A stretch of 64,000 bases of DNA from JBFLVU01 sp037444825 (GCA_037444825.1 JBBILR010000010.1:33600-97599), one strand, 5' to 3'. Counted from the stretch's first letter, positions 15,164-23,642 are shown. Notes: a model not told the origin generated them from the sequence alone. Numbers and translations: made by a program.

Positions 15164-16540
15164 ATGTGCGGCGTGGCGGGAGTCTTCGGGGACGAGCGGG
15201 CGGCCACCCTTTGCGGGGAGGCCCTCTTCGCCCAGCAGCACCGGGGACAGGACTCCTGCGGCATCGCCTCCGCCCGGGAGGGGACGGTGGTCCGTCACCG
15301 GGCCATGGGCCTCGTTCGGGACGCGTTGACGCCGGAGACCCTGGCCGCCCTGGAGGGAAGGGCCTCCATCGGCCACGTGCGCTACCCCACCCAGGGGGCG
15401 GCCACGCTGGAAAACGCGCAACCCCACCTCTTTCTCGAGGAGGGGGTTCCCCGTTTCGCCCTCGCCAGCAACGGCGACCTCACGAACCTTCCCGCCCTTC
15501 GAACCCTCCTGGAGGCCCGTGGGATCCGGCTTCAGGGCACCAACGACGGGGAGGTGATCGCCGCCACCATCGGCCTCTGGGCCTTCGAGGACGGGATGGG
15601 GCTCGAGGGGGCCATCCTGAAGTGGATCGGCGAGGGGCGGGGGGCCTTCTCCGCCGTCCTGCTCACCCCCGACGCCCTCTACGCCTTTCGGGACCCCCAC
15701 GGCTTCCGTCCCCTTTCGGTGGGCATCCGGGAGAACGCCTTTCTCCTCGCCAGCGAATCGGTGGCCTTCGACGTCCTGAGGGGCCGGTTTCTCGAGGAGG
15801 TCCCCCCCGGGGCGCTCTACCGCTTCGACCGGGAAGGCCTCCACCGCCTCCACGCCCCCTCCGACTTGGAGACCCACCACTGCATCTTCGAGCACATCTA
15901 CTTCGCCCGCCCCGACAGCCGGGTCTTCGGAGAGAGGGTCTACGAGGTCCGCCGCCGCATCGGGGAGGAGCTGGCCCGGGGCGACGCGGTGGAAGCCGAC
16001 GCGGTGGTGCCCATCCCCGACTCGGCCAACTACATCGGGCTCGCCTACGCCGAGGCCCGGGGGCTCCCCTTCGTCCTGGGCCTCGTCCGAAACCACTACA
16101 TCGGCCGCTCCTTCATCGCCCCCGACCAGGTGATGCGGGACGACGCCGTGCGCCTGAAGTTCAACCCCCTTCCCGGCTTCTTCGAGGGCAAGCGGATCGT
16201 CCTGGTGGACGACTCCATCGTCCGGGGGACCACCATTCGGAAGCTCGTCCGCATGCTGCGGGAAAACGGCGCCCGGGAGGTCCACCTCCGCATCGGTTCG
16301 CCCCCCATCCGGCACTCCTGCTACTACGGCATCGACACCCCCGTGCGGGAGAGGCTCGCCGCGGCCTTCAAGAGCCCGCAGGAGGTGGCCCTTTCCCTGG
16401 GGGCCGACAGCCTTCGCTACCTTCCTCTGGAGGGGCTCCGGAGGGCCGTCGCCGACCCTCGGGCCTTCTGCTACGCCTGTTTCACGGGGGACTACCCCGC
16501 CGGCCAGAAGGAGGAGGGCGACACGGTGGCGGGGGGGTGA
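15164..16540 (+). CDS. purF: Amidophosphoribosyltransferase
   Basis: 458 residues. First committed step of purine synthesis: glutamine plus PRPP gives phosphoribosylamine. The start is fixed by the required N-terminal nucleophile: ATG TGC at 15164 gives MCGVAG, with Cys2 exposed after Met removal. The glutaminase (Ntn-hydrolase) domain spans about 1-225 with the RYPTQG and SNGDL-type segments. The PRT domain carries the PRPP loop VLVDDSIVRGTT (about 345-356). The C-terminal FCYACFTGDYP is characteristic. A longer in-frame reading upstream crosses the terminator and is not coding. Stands alone, not in a pur operon. Confidence 0.96.
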   Translation: MCGVAGVFGDERAATLCGEALFAQQHRGQDSCGIASAREGTVVRHRAMGLVRDALTPETLAALEGRASIGHVRYPTQGAATLENAQPHLFLEEGVPRFALASNGDLTNLPALRTLLEARGIRLQGTNDGEVIAATIGLWAFEDGMGLEGAILKWIGEGRGAFSAVLLTPDALYAFRDPHGFRPLSVGIRENAFLLASESVAFDVLRGRFLEEVPPGALYRFDREGLHRLHAPSDLETHHCIFEHIYFARPDSRVFGERVYEVRRRIGEELARGDAVEADAVVPIPDSANYIGLAYAEARGLPFVLGLVRNHYIGRSFIAPDQVMRDDAVRLKFNPLPGFFEGKRIVLVDDSIVRGTTIRKLVRMLRENGAREVHLRIGSPPIRHSCYYGIDTPVRERLAAAFKSPQEVALSLGADSLRYLPLEGLRRAVADPRAFCYACFTGDYPAGQKEEGDTVAGG

Positions 16541-16812
16541 TCGGAAGGCGGAAGGTCACTACCGTCCAGGATCTTTCTCGCATTTCTCGCCTTTCCCCGA
16601 AGCAAGGCGAAGGGGGAAAGGCAGGCCAAGGGCGGCCTGCCCCCTCCCCGGCTCCCCCGCCTCTCCGACGGACCGGCTCCCGGCCTTTCCGCCCCACGGG
16701 ATCCTTCCGCCTGCCCGGCTTTCCCCTCCTCGCCGCCTCCCCCGCCCCCTCCTCCCTCGAGGCTCCCCACTTCCGGAACGAGAGTGAAGTAGAATGGACG
16801 CAGGAGGCCACC
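16541..16812 (+). other. Intergenic region after purF
   Basis: 272 bases without a gene. GCCTTTCCCC (16589-16598) and GGGGAAAGGC (16613-16622) form a 10-bp stem with a 14-base loop, possibly the purF terminator, but there is no T-run. TAGAAT at 16790-16795 is a likely -10 box for the next gene, followed by AGGAGG at 16802-16807. Confidence 0.45.
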
Positions 16813-17298
16813 GTGGAGTACCGGCACCGGCAGGTGGGATGGACCCTCCTTTCCTTCCTGGTTGCGGGGATGCTGGCGGCCCTGCTTCTTCCCCGGGCGG
16901 CCGGAAGGCTTCCTCCCGACCCCGCGGGACGAATCGTCCTGTGGGTCATCCCCTTGGCCCTGGCGGTGGCGGGGGCCTTCGCCACCCTCACCGTCCGCGT
17001 GGACCGGGAGCGGCTTTCCCTGCGGTTCGGTCTGGGCCTCTGGCGGCGGGGGGTGCCCCTGGCGGACGTGGAGAGCGCCCGGCCCTTTCGGATCCCTTGG
17101 TACTGGGGCTACGGGATCCGGCTGGCCCCCCGCGGCTGGCTCTACCGTGTGGGGGGAGGCAGCGGGGTGGACCTCCTCCTGCGGGGCGGCCGGCACGTCT
17201 ACGTGGGAACCGACGACCCCGACGGGCTCCTCGGATCCCTCCGCCTCTTCGGGGTGCGGGTGGAGGCCGGCGGTCCCGCCCCGGGCTGGTTGTCGTAG
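16813..17298 (+). CDS. Membrane protein with PH-like (DUF304-type) domain
   Basis: 161 residues starting with GTG at 16813, chosen for the AGGAGG 5 bases upstream. Two hydrophobic segments (about 9-28 and 40-60) form a helical hairpin. The remainder (about 62-150) alternates short beta strands, with a WYWGYGIRL segment and a VGTDDPDGLLGSLR end, like bacterial PH-like domains of small membrane proteins. Function not known. The next gene starts seven bases later, so it may be co-transcribed with the thioredoxin-like protein. Confidence 0.7.
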   Translation: MEYRHRQVGWTLLSFLVAGMLAALLLPRAAGRLPPDPAGRIVLWVIPLALAVAGAFATLTVRVDRERLSLRFGLGLWRRGVPLADVESARPFRIPWYWGYGIRLAPRGWLYRVGGGSGVDLLLRGGRHVYVGTDDPDGLLGSLRLFGVRVEAGGPAPGWLS

Positions 17299-17305
17299 GA
17301 AGGCC

Positions 17306-17629
17306 ATGGAGAGGGAGCCCCTTCGGATCGTCGTCGCGGGGAGAGGCTGCGGCGCCTGCCGGGAACTTCTTCGAAGGACCCGGGAGGCCTGCGCCGCCCT
17401 CTCCCTGCCCGCGGAGATCGGGGAGGTGCTGGAGGAGGAGGCCCTGGAGCGTTTCGGGGTGGAGCACCTGCCGGCCCTCTTCGTGGAGGGCCGCCTGGTC
17501 TGCCAGGGTTTTCTGCCTTCCCCCGCCCTGCTGGCCGACTGGCTCGGCGAGATCTCCCGGAGGGAGTTGCCCCTTCACGGGAGGGCCGGCGGGATGGGAC
17601 AGGCGAAGAGCGGGGAGAGGCTGCCGTGA
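17306..17629 (+). CDS. Thioredoxin-fold protein with CxxC motif
   Basis: 107 residues. Begins with a beta strand (LRIVVAG), then the redox motif C15-G-A-C18, a helix, and a cis-proline loop (EHLPALFVEG, about 53-62), which is the thioredoxin/glutaredoxin-like order. No signal peptide, so cytoplasmic. The last 20 residues are polar and low-complexity. Likely a thiol-disulphide exchange or metal-binding protein; partner unknown. Its stop overlaps the start of the next gene (GTGA). Confidence 0.7.
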   Translation: MEREPLRIVVAGRGCGACRELLRRTREACAALSLPAEIGEVLEEEALERFGVEHLPALFVEGRLVCQGFLPSPALLADWLGEISRRELPLHGRAGGMGQAKSGERLP

Positions 17630-18222
17630 ACGGGGATGGAGGAACGGCCAAGGGAGGAAAAGCGGGTAGCGGCAAGGCGGGGGCGCTTCTCCTGGTCGTC
17701 CTCTCAAGCCCCCCCGTCCGGGCCTCCGCGGCAATCGCGGCGTCTTTGGTGGTGGTCGGCGTCACCGTCCGCCTCCTCCGGGGGACCTGCGACCCGGCCA
17801 CCGCCGCCGCGGGGTACCTTGTGGGGGCCGCCTTGCTGGCCTTCGCCTTCCGTCCCGCTCCACCCTCCCCCCAGACCGTAGCGGGACCATTCTCCTCCGA
17901 GGTCCCACCCGCGCCGGTGCGCGGGTGGAGTCTGGCGGCCCGGCGGATCGAACAGCAGAAGGCCCGGGACTTCCTGCTGAAACTCCAGGCCCAGCGGGCC
18001 CTCCGCACGGGACCACCCCAGGCCATCTGGAGGGCGGAAATGGAGGACCTGAGCGCCTACGTGGCGGGGCGCCTTCGGGAGGTGGGCGCCTCTCCGCCGC
18101 CGGACCTCCTCTCCCGGATCGAGGAGATGGACCGGGCGGCGGTCCTCGGCAAGGACTACCCGGGGAGGATGGCCACCCAGCTGGCCGCCCTCATCGAGCG
18201 GCTTTGCCCCCCTTCCCGCTAG
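17626..18222 (+). CDS. Hypothetical protein with membrane segments and C-terminal helices
   Basis: 198 residues from a GTG overlapping the previous stop. A Gly/Lys-rich N-terminus is followed by hydrophobic segments (about 18-50 and 62-78), then a proline-rich linker and a polar helical region (about 100-198) with several Arg- and Leu-rich helices. I do not recognise a family. Its last 32 bases overlap the end of RNase III on the other strand, so the two transcripts are antisense at their 3' ends. Confidence 0.6.
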   Translation: MNGDGGTAKGGKAGSGKAGALLLVVLSSPPVRASAAIAASLVVVGVTVRLLRGTCDPATAAAGYLVGAALLAFAFRPAPPSPQTVAGPFSSEVPPAPVRGWSLAARRIEQQKARDFLLKLQAQRALRTGPPQAIWRAEMEDLSAYVAGRLREVGASPPPDLLSRIEEMDRAAVLGKDYPGRMATQLAALIERLCPPSR

Positions 18223-18964
18223 GTCCCTCTTCTTCCAGCCTCTGGAGGGCCCGCCGCGCCGCCTCCTGCTCGGCGGCCTTGCGGGTGGCCCCGGACCCCT
18301 CCCCCGCCGGCTCTCCGTCCAGAAGGACAACGGCCCGAAAGCCTTCCCCCGCGGGTTCCGTACGGTACGCCGGCAGGGAGAGCCCCAGGGCCTGCCGGGC
18401 CTCCTGCAGCCGCGTCTTGGCGTCTTCCTGCAGCACGTCCAGCCCCCGCCGGCGGACGGGGTCGCTCCAGAGGGCCTGCACCAGGCGCCGGGCGGCGGGG
18501 AGCCCCCCGTCGAGGTAGAGGGCCCCCAGGAGGGCCTCCAGCGCGCTGGCGAGGATCCGCTCCTTCCGGCTCCCCTCCTGGCGGCTTTCCCCTTTCCCGA
18601 AGCGAAGGGCCTGCCCCAGCCCCAGGGAGCGGGCCGCCTCCGCCAACACCTTCTGGCTGACCCAGAAGGCCCGCATCCGGCTGAGGGTCCCCTCCTCCGC
18701 CGCCGGGAACCGGTGAAAGAGCAGTTCCCCCACGAGGAAGTTGAGGAGGGCGTCCCCGAGGAACTCCAGCCTCTCGTACGAGGCCCGTCGGGGAAGCCCC
18801 GCCTCCGCCGCCGCCGAGGGGTGGGTCAGGGCCCTCTCCAGGAGGGCCGGATCCTTGAAAAAGCGCCCCACCCTCGCCTGGAGGGAATCCTCGGGCCCCA
18901 GGGCCGGGACCCGCCCGGGCGAAGGGGAACCCCCCCCGCCCGTGCCGCCGCCGGGTTTTTTCAC
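18191..18964 (-). CDS. rnc: Ribonuclease III
   Basis: 257 residues. Endonuclease for double-stranded RNA (rRNA and mRNA maturation). The signature YERLEFLGDALLNFLVGELL (about 72-91) contains the metal-binding Glu/Asp set, and a second acidic helix reads ASALEALLGALYLDGG. The C-terminal dsRNA-binding domain (about 180-250) ends GATRKAAEQEAARRALQRLEEE. The GTG start at 18964 overlaps the exeA-like stop by four bases (GTGA); longer upstream frames belong to that gene. A poly-Gly/Pro leader of about 30 residues precedes the catalytic domain. Ends inside the convergent hypothetical gene. Confidence 0.94.
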   Translation of the reverse strand: MKKPGGGTGGGGSPSPGRVPALGPEDSLQARVGRFFKDPALLERALTHPSAAAEAGLPRRASYERLEFLGDALLNFLVGELLFHRFPAAEEGTLSRMRAFWVSQKVLAEAARSLGLGQALRFGKGESRQEGSRKERILASALEALLGALYLDGGLPAARRLVQALWSDPVRRRGLDVLQEDAKTRLQEARQALGLSLPAYRTEPAGEGFRAVVLLDGEPAGEGSGATRKAAEQEAARRALQRLEEEGPSGKGGKAAR

Positions 18965-19755
18965 GGCCCCATCTCCCCCGCCGCCTCCACAACCGTGGCC
19001 GCGGAGACGGGGCGCTCTTCCCGCTCGAAGCCCAGAAGAAGGGCGTTGGTGCAGAGGTTGTTCACCAGGCGGGGGATCCCCCCGGCGATCCGATGGACGG
19101 CGGCGAGGGCCTCCGGGGTGAAGACCGCCCCGTCCCCCCCGGCCACGCGGAGGCGGTGAACGACGTAGTCCGCCGTCTCCTCCTCCGTGAGGCCGTCCAG
19201 GTGGTACCACATGCCCACCCGCTGGCGCAACGCCCGGTAGGCGGGGTGTTGGAGCCGCCTCTTCAGTTCGGGCTGGCCCAAGAGAAGGATGGCCAGCAGG
19301 TTTTCCGCGTCCAGCTGGAAGTTGGAGAGGAGGCGGATCTCGTCGAAGGTGGCCTTGCCGGGGATGAGCTGGGCCTCGTCCACCACGAGGACCGCCCCCC
19401 TCCCCTCTTGGTGCAGTTCCAGGAGACGGTCGCTGAGGGCGTCCAGGAGGTCCGCCCGGTTGGGCCCCAGGGGCACCTCCAGGCGGAGGGCCAGCTCCCT
19501 CAACAGCTGAAAGGGGGTGAGGCGGGGGTTGACGACGAGGACGAAGCGGTCCCTCTCGTTCCGGTCCATGAGGGCCCGGGAGAGGGTGGTCTTGCCGCAG
19601 CCGATCTCGCCGGTGAGGACGGCGATCTCCCGTTCCTCCACGGCGTACTCCAACCGGGCGAGGGCCTCCTCGTACCGAGGCGCCAGGTAGAGGAACCGGG
19701 GGTCGGGGGTCTTGCCGAAGGGGCGTTCCCGAAGGCCGTAGAAGGCTTTGTACAT
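18961..19755 (-). CDS. ExeA-like AAA+ ATPase
   Basis: 264 residues. Starts with the family hallmark MYKAFYGLRERPFGKTPDPRFLY. Walker A GEIGCGKTT (about 49-57), Walker B VLVVDEAQL (about 121-129), sensor-1 region LAILLLGQPEL, then the PRLVNNLC segment near the end. Members act in type II secretion and pilus or exopolysaccharide assembly (ExeA/GspA, XrtA-associated); here no other secretion gene is adjacent. It lies between cheA (28 bases upstream) and rnc in one minus-strand unit. What it powers cannot be told from this window. Confidence 0.85.
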   Translation of the reverse strand: MYKAFYGLRERPFGKTPDPRFLYLAPRYEEALARLEYAVEEREIAVLTGEIGCGKTTLSRALMDRNERDRFVLVVNPRLTPFQLLRELALRLEVPLGPNRADLLDALSDRLLELHQEGRGAVLVVDEAQLIPGKATFDEIRLLSNFQLDAENLLAILLLGQPELKRRLQHPAYRALRQRVGMWYHLDGLTEEETADYVVHRLRVAGGDGAVFTPEALAAVHRIAGGIPRLVNNLCTNALLLGFEREERPVSAATVVEAAGEMGP

Positions 19756-19783
19756 CGCGCCACCCCCCGAAAGGACCGGCGGC

Positions 19784-21808
19784 TTACCCCTTCGCGCCCT
19801 CCATGGTGGCGAAGAGCGAGGCGGTGTCGATCACCAGCACCACTTGGTTCTCCCCCACCTCCGTGGCCCCCGCCAACCCCGGAAGGTTGCCGAAGGTCTT
19901 GCCGATGGGGTGCACCACCGTCTCCTGCTCCCCCACCATGTCGTCCACGAGGATGCCGGCGGCCTTGTCGCCCCGCCGCGCCACCACGATGAAGACCCGT
20001 TCGCTCTCCCGGGGCTCGGTCCGCGGGAGCCGGAAGCGTTCCTCCAGCCGGAGGAGGGGGAGGGTGGCCCCCCGGAGGTGGAAGACCTCCCGCTGGTCCA
20101 CGAGCTGGATTTCCGATTCGAAGGTGCGGAGGGTCTCCAGCACGGACGAAATGGGGATGGCGAAGGTCTGGCCGCAGGAACGGACGATGAGGGACTGGAT
20201 GATGGCCAGGGTGATGGGGAGGGTGATCTGGAAGGTGGTCCCCCGGCCCGGCTCGCTCCACACGGCGATGGTGCCCTTCATCCGCTCGATGGCGGTCTTC
20301 ACGGCGTCCAGGCCCACCCCCCGCCCCGAGACCTCGGTCACCTCCTCGGCGGAGGAGAAGCCCGAGCGGAAGATGAGGTCCAGCACCTGGTCCTCGTCCA
20401 GGGTGGCGTCGGGGGCGACGAGGCCCAGGGCGACGGCCTTTTCGCGGATCTTTTCGGTCTGGAGGCCCCGCCCGTCGTCCGAGACCTCGATGACGATGGA
20501 GTTCCCCTTTTGGAAGGCCCGGATGGCGAGGGTCCCCTCCCGGGGCTTGCCCAGGCTCACCCGCTCCCCCGGCGGCTCAATCCCGTGGTCGATGGCGTTC
20601 CGGAGGATGTGGATGAGGGGGGTGACCAGCTCGTCCATGACCGTCTTGTCGAGCTCCGTCTCGCCGCCGTAGAGGGTGACGGTCACCTCCTTCCCCGCCG
20701 CCCGGGCCAGACGGCGGGCGGTGCGGTTCAGGCGGCTGTAGATCTGGCTGATGGGGACCAGGCGGATGTCGATGATGGAGCGCTGGAGCTCCGCCAGCTT
20801 CTTCTCCATGGTCCTCAGGTGCTTGGCCGCGTCGGCGGCGAGGTCCCGCTGGTCCGGCAGGGCCTTGAGGGACTGCACGATCCGCTGGAAGGCCGCCTTG
20901 ACGAGGTTCAACTCCCCCACCAGGCCCATGACGCCGTCCAGCTTCTCGATGTCCACCTTCACGGTCCGGCCGAGGCTCCGGAGGTCCTCGGCCTCGACCT
21001 CGCCGGTTTCGGCGCCTCCCTCTTCGGCGGGGGCCGGCGCCGCCGCAGGCGCCGCCTCCGGCCGGGGGGCGGCGGTGAGGTCTTCCACCGTGCCGCCGGC
21101 CTCCGCCACCAGGGACCGCACCGCCTCCAGTGCCAGCGTGGTGCCGAAGAGGAGCCGGAACTGGAGCCCCCCGGCGGGGGCCCCGTCCATCACCGGCAGG
21201 GTGGAGATCACCTCCCCCGACTCGGAGAGCCGTTCGGTGAGGGAGCGCAGGCGCGTGTCGAAGTCGCTGAAGTCGAAGGAGACCCGGATGGCGAAGATCC
21301 GGTTCCCCTCCGCCAGGTTCTCCTTGAGCCGGTGCTCCTCGTACTCCGTGAGGGACTTGAGGGTCTGCTCGTCCAGCCCCAGGGCCGACGGAGCCGCCGT
21401 CGGCGCCGCCGGCGGCGCCCCGTGGGAGGCGATGCGCGCCACCAGCGCCTCCACGTCGCTCTTCTCCCCGCCCGCGGCGGCCTCCCCCACCAGCGTCCTC
21501 AAGGCGTGGTGGACCTCCCGGAGCAAGGCGAAGAGGTCGTTGGAGAAGGGGGTCTTCCCCAGGCGGACCTTGTCGAGGAGGCTCTCGGCGTCGTGGCTGA
21601 GGGAGGTGATGCGCTCCAGGCCGAACATGGAGGCCAGGCCCTTGAGCGAGTGCATCTCCCGAAAGACCTTGTTGACGAGGTCGGGGCGAACCTTCTTGCC
21701 CCCCTCGAACTGCCCCTGGGCGGCGTCCAGGTCCTCCGCCAGCGCCTCCAGGAGGTCCTCCGCCTCGGCGACGAAATCCTGCAGGGCCTTCTCCCGGCTC
21801 TTGTCCAT
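19784..21808 (-). CDS. cheA: Chemotaxis-type histidine kinase CheA
   Basis: 674 residues with the full CheA domain order: Hpt domain with phospho-acceptor H53 in MHSLKGLA; an intermediate region with a CheY-binding-like segment (about 170-260); a Pro/Ala linker; a P3 dimerisation helix pair (KVDIEKLDGVMGLVGELN); an ATPase domain with N box HILRNAIDHGIE and G boxes DDGRG and GRGVGLD; and a C-terminal CheW-like domain (about 540-674). Eight bases after a CheY-like gene. No CheW, CheR, CheB or receptor gene is nearby, so it may belong to an alternative (pilus or other) pathway rather than a classical flagellar system. Confidence 0.94.
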   Translation of the reverse strand: MDKSREKALQDFVAEAEDLLEALAEDLDAAQGQFEGGKKVRPDLVNKVFREMHSLKGLASMFGLERITSLSHDAESLLDKVRLGKTPFSNDLFALLREVHHALRTLVGEAAAGGEKSDVEALVARIASHGAPPAAPTAAPSALGLDEQTLKSLTEYEEHRLKENLAEGNRIFAIRVSFDFSDFDTRLRSLTERLSESGEVISTLPVMDGAPAGGLQFRLLFGTTLALEAVRSLVAEAGGTVEDLTAAPRPEAAPAAAPAPAEEGGAETGEVEAEDLRSLGRTVKVDIEKLDGVMGLVGELNLVKAAFQRIVQSLKALPDQRDLAADAAKHLRTMEKKLAELQRSIIDIRLVPISQIYSRLNRTARRLARAAGKEVTVTLYGGETELDKTVMDELVTPLIHILRNAIDHGIEPPGERVSLGKPREGTLAIRAFQKGNSIVIEVSDDGRGLQTEKIREKAVALGLVAPDATLDEDQVLDLIFRSGFSSAEEVTEVSGRGVGLDAVKTAIERMKGTIAVWSEPGRGTTFQITLPITLAIIQSLIVRSCGQTFAIPISSVLETLRTFESEIQLVDQREVFHLRGATLPLLRLEERFRLPRTEPRESERVFIVVARRGDKAAGILVDDMVGEQETVVHPIGKTFGNLPGLAGATEVGENQVVLVIDTASLFATMEGAKG

Positions 21809-21816
21809 GGGACCCC

Positions 21817-22185
21817 TCAGGGGAGGTGCCTCTGGACGAGGTCGATAAGTTCGCCTTCGGTGAAGGGCTTGGTGAGGTAGGCGGTGGCGCCGATGGCGAG
21901 TCCACGCCGTCGGTCCTCCTCGGCGGCCTCCGTGGAAATGATGAGGATGGGCACGTCCCGGTAGACGGGGTGCTGCCTCAGGAAGGAGATCAGCTCCAGG
22001 CCGTTGATGTCCGGCATGTTGATGTCGGTGAGGATCATCCGGAAGTCGTTCTCCGGGATGAGCTTGAGGGCGGCGAAGCCGTTCTCCGCCTCGTAGACGT
22101 CCACCCCGAGGTGCTGGTCCAGCGCCGCGGCGATGAGGTTCCGCATGGCGTTGTTGTCTTCCACCACCAGGACCTTGGTCTTCAT
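21817..22185 (-). CDS. CheY-like single-domain response regulator
   Basis: 122 residues, receiver domain only. Acidic pair E9/D10, phospho-acceptor D54 in ILTDINMPD, conserved Thr/Ser and K105-type lysine in AYLTKPF. The ATG at 22185 has GGGAGGGG upstream; a longer frame lacks support. First gene of the unit with cheA, exeA-like and rnc, and therefore the probable phosphorylation target of that CheA. Confidence 0.92.
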   Translation of the reverse strand: MKTKVLVVEDNNAMRNLIAAALDQHLGVDVYEAENGFAALKLIPENDFRMILTDINMPDINGLELISFLRQHPVYRDVPILIISTEAAEEDRRRGLAIGATAYLTKPFTEGELIDLVQRHLP

Positions 22186-22203
22186 CGGGCCGCCCCTCCC
22201 GCC

Positions 22204-22232
22204 ATTATGGCCGCCCCCTCGCGGGGTGTCAA
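22204..22232 (-). promoter_or_regulatory. Sigma-70 promoter of the cheY-cheA-exeA-rnc unit
   Basis: TTGACA (22227-22232) and CATAAT (22204-22209) with a 17-base spacer, on the minus strand, 18 bases before the response-regulator start. Confidence 0.8.
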
Positions 22233-22300
22233 CGCCCCCGCCCCGGCCTTTCCCCCCGAGGCCTTCGCTGGTATGCTGGCCCCCTTCGAGGAGGCTCCCC

Positions 22301-23134
22301 ATGGCCCGCGTGATCCGCCTGGCCCACAGCCCCGACTCCGACGACGCCTTCATGTTCTACGCCCTGGCCAAGGGCCTGCTGGACACCGGGGACCTCTCGT
22401 TCGTCCACGAGCTCTGCGACATCCAGAGCCTCAACGAGCGGGCCCTCCGGGGGGAGCTGGAGGTCACCGCCGTTTCCTTCCACGCCTACGCCTACGTCGC
22501 CGACCGGTATCTCCTCCTGCCCCACGGAGCCTCCTTCGGAGACGGCTACGGCCCCCTGGTGGTGGCCCGGGAGCCCCTGGAGCCGGCGGACCTCAAGGGC
22601 CTGCCGGTGGCGGTGCCGGGCCTCATGACCTCGGCCTATTTGGCCCTCCGCCTCTTCGAGCCCGCCGTGGAGGGGCGGGTCATGAACTTCGACGCCATCC
22701 TTCCCGCGGTAAAGGAAGGGGCGGTCCCCGCCGGCCTGATCATCCACGAAGGTCAATTGACCTACAAGCGGGAGGGGCTCCACCGCGTCGTGGACCTGGG
22801 CGTCTGGTGGAAAGCCCGCACCGGCCTGCCCCTCCCTCTGGGCGGGAACGTCATCCGGCGGGACCTGGGCCCGGACCTCATCGCCCGGGTGAGCCGCCTC
22901 CTCCGAGACAGCATCGCCTATTCCCTCTCCCACCGGCAGGAGGCCCTCACTTACGCCCTCGACTTCGGGCGGGGGCTCTCCCGGGAGGACGCCGACACCT
23001 TCGTGGGCATGTACGTGAACGACTGGACGCTGGACTACGGCGAGGCGGGCCGCAAGGCCGTCACCCTCTTCCTCGGGGAGGCCTTCCGCAAGGGCCTCCT
23101 CCCGCGGATGCCGGCGGTGGAGTTCGCCCCGTAG
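22301..23134 (+). CDS. mqnD: MqnD-family menaquinone biosynthesis protein
   Basis: 277 residues of the periplasmic-binding-like fold that in MqnD acts as 1,4-dihydroxy-6-naphthoate synthase in the futalosine route to menaquinone. The N-terminal AHSPDSDDAFMFYAL (about 7-21) is the family signature, followed by IQSLNERAL and an EVTAVSFHAYAYV segment. No signal peptide, as expected for the cytoplasmic enzyme. Start ATG 22301 with GAGGAGG; TATGCT at 22272-22277 is the probable -10 box. Other mqn genes are not in the window. The related MqnA is less likely given length and the SPDSDD motif. Confidence 0.82.
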   Translation: MARVIRLAHSPDSDDAFMFYALAKGLLDTGDLSFVHELCDIQSLNERALRGELEVTAVSFHAYAYVADRYLLLPHGASFGDGYGPLVVAREPLEPADLKGLPVAVPGLMTSAYLALRLFEPAVEGRVMNFDAILPAVKEGAVPAGLIIHEGQLTYKREGLHRVVDLGVWWKARTGLPLPLGGNVIRRDLGPDLIARVSRLLRDSIAYSLSHRQEALTYALDFGRGLSREDADTFVGMYVNDWTLDYGEAGRKAVTLFLGEAFRKGLLPRMPAVEFAP

Positions 23135-23149
23135 CCTTCCGCTTCACTG

Positions 23150-23572
23150 TCAAGTGACATTCTTTCCGGTGGTCGTCGCCACCACCCCGCCGTGCTTCAC
23201 CCCCCGGCAGGCGAGGAGCCCGTCGGCCAACTTTCGGATGCGCCCGGAGGTCCCCCTCAGGATCACCACCTCCAGGCAATTGTGGGCGTCCAGGTGGACG
23301 TGGGTGGCGCTGACCACCGCGTCGTGGTGGCGGTGCTGGATCTCCGTCAGGAGATCTTGCAGGTGGTGCTCGTGGTGTTCGTAGACGAGGCTCACGGTGG
23401 CCGCCACCTCCGCCTTCGGCCGGGCCCACTCCCGCTGGACCAGTTCCCGCCGGACCAGGTCCCGGAGGGCCTCCGACCGGGAGGGGTAGCCCCGCTCCGC
23501 GATCAGGCGGTCGAAGGCCTCCACCAATTCCGACTCCATGGACACCCCGAACCGGACGACGCCTCCGCCCAT
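23150..23572 (-). CDS. nikR: Nickel-responsive regulator NikR
   Basis: 140 residues. Ribbon-helix-helix DNA-binding domain at the N-terminus (VVRFGVSMESELVEAFDRLI, about 5-24), ACT-like metal domain at the C-terminus. All four high-affinity nickel ligands are present with the E. coli spacing: H80, H91, H93 and C99 (HVHLDAHNC). The start at 23572 has GGGAGGAGG upstream. Divergent from a K+ channel gene across 70 bases and convergent with mqnD (15-base gap). No nickel transporter or nickel enzyme is nearby, so the regulon lies elsewhere or includes the channel. Confidence 0.93.
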   Translation of the reverse strand: MGGGVVRFGVSMESELVEAFDRLIAERGYPSRSEALRDLVRRELVQREWARPKAEVAATVSLVYEHHEHHLQDLLTEIQHRHHDAVVSATHVHLDAHNCLEVVILRGTSGRIRKLADGLLACRGVKHGGVVATTTGKNVT

Positions 23573-23592
23573 GGCCGCCTCCTCCCGCGGCC

Positions 23593-23636
23593 ATTGTACC
23601 CCTTCCTCCCGGGAGCCGGACCGCCGGTGGTACACT
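23593..23636. promoter_or_regulatory. Divergent nikR / K+ channel promoters with inverted repeat
   Basis: TACAAT (23593-23598, minus) is a -10 box for nikR and TACACT (23631-23636, plus) one for the channel. TGTACC at 23595-23600 and GGTACA at 23629-23634 are exact inverted repeats 28 bases apart, each overlapping one -10 box. A shared operator, perhaps for NikR, is possible; the spacing differs from known NikR sites. Confidence 0.5.
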
Positions 23637-23642
23637 GCGCCC

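Noticed and set aside
16589..16622. 10-bp hairpin after purF as a terminator
   Set aside because: Loop of 14 bases and no T-run on either strand; noted only as a possible structure.
23145..23156. TGTCA-AG-TGACA palindrome between mqnD and nikR
   Set aside because: Lies over the nikR stop codon, too short to distinguish from chance, and far from the nikR promoter.
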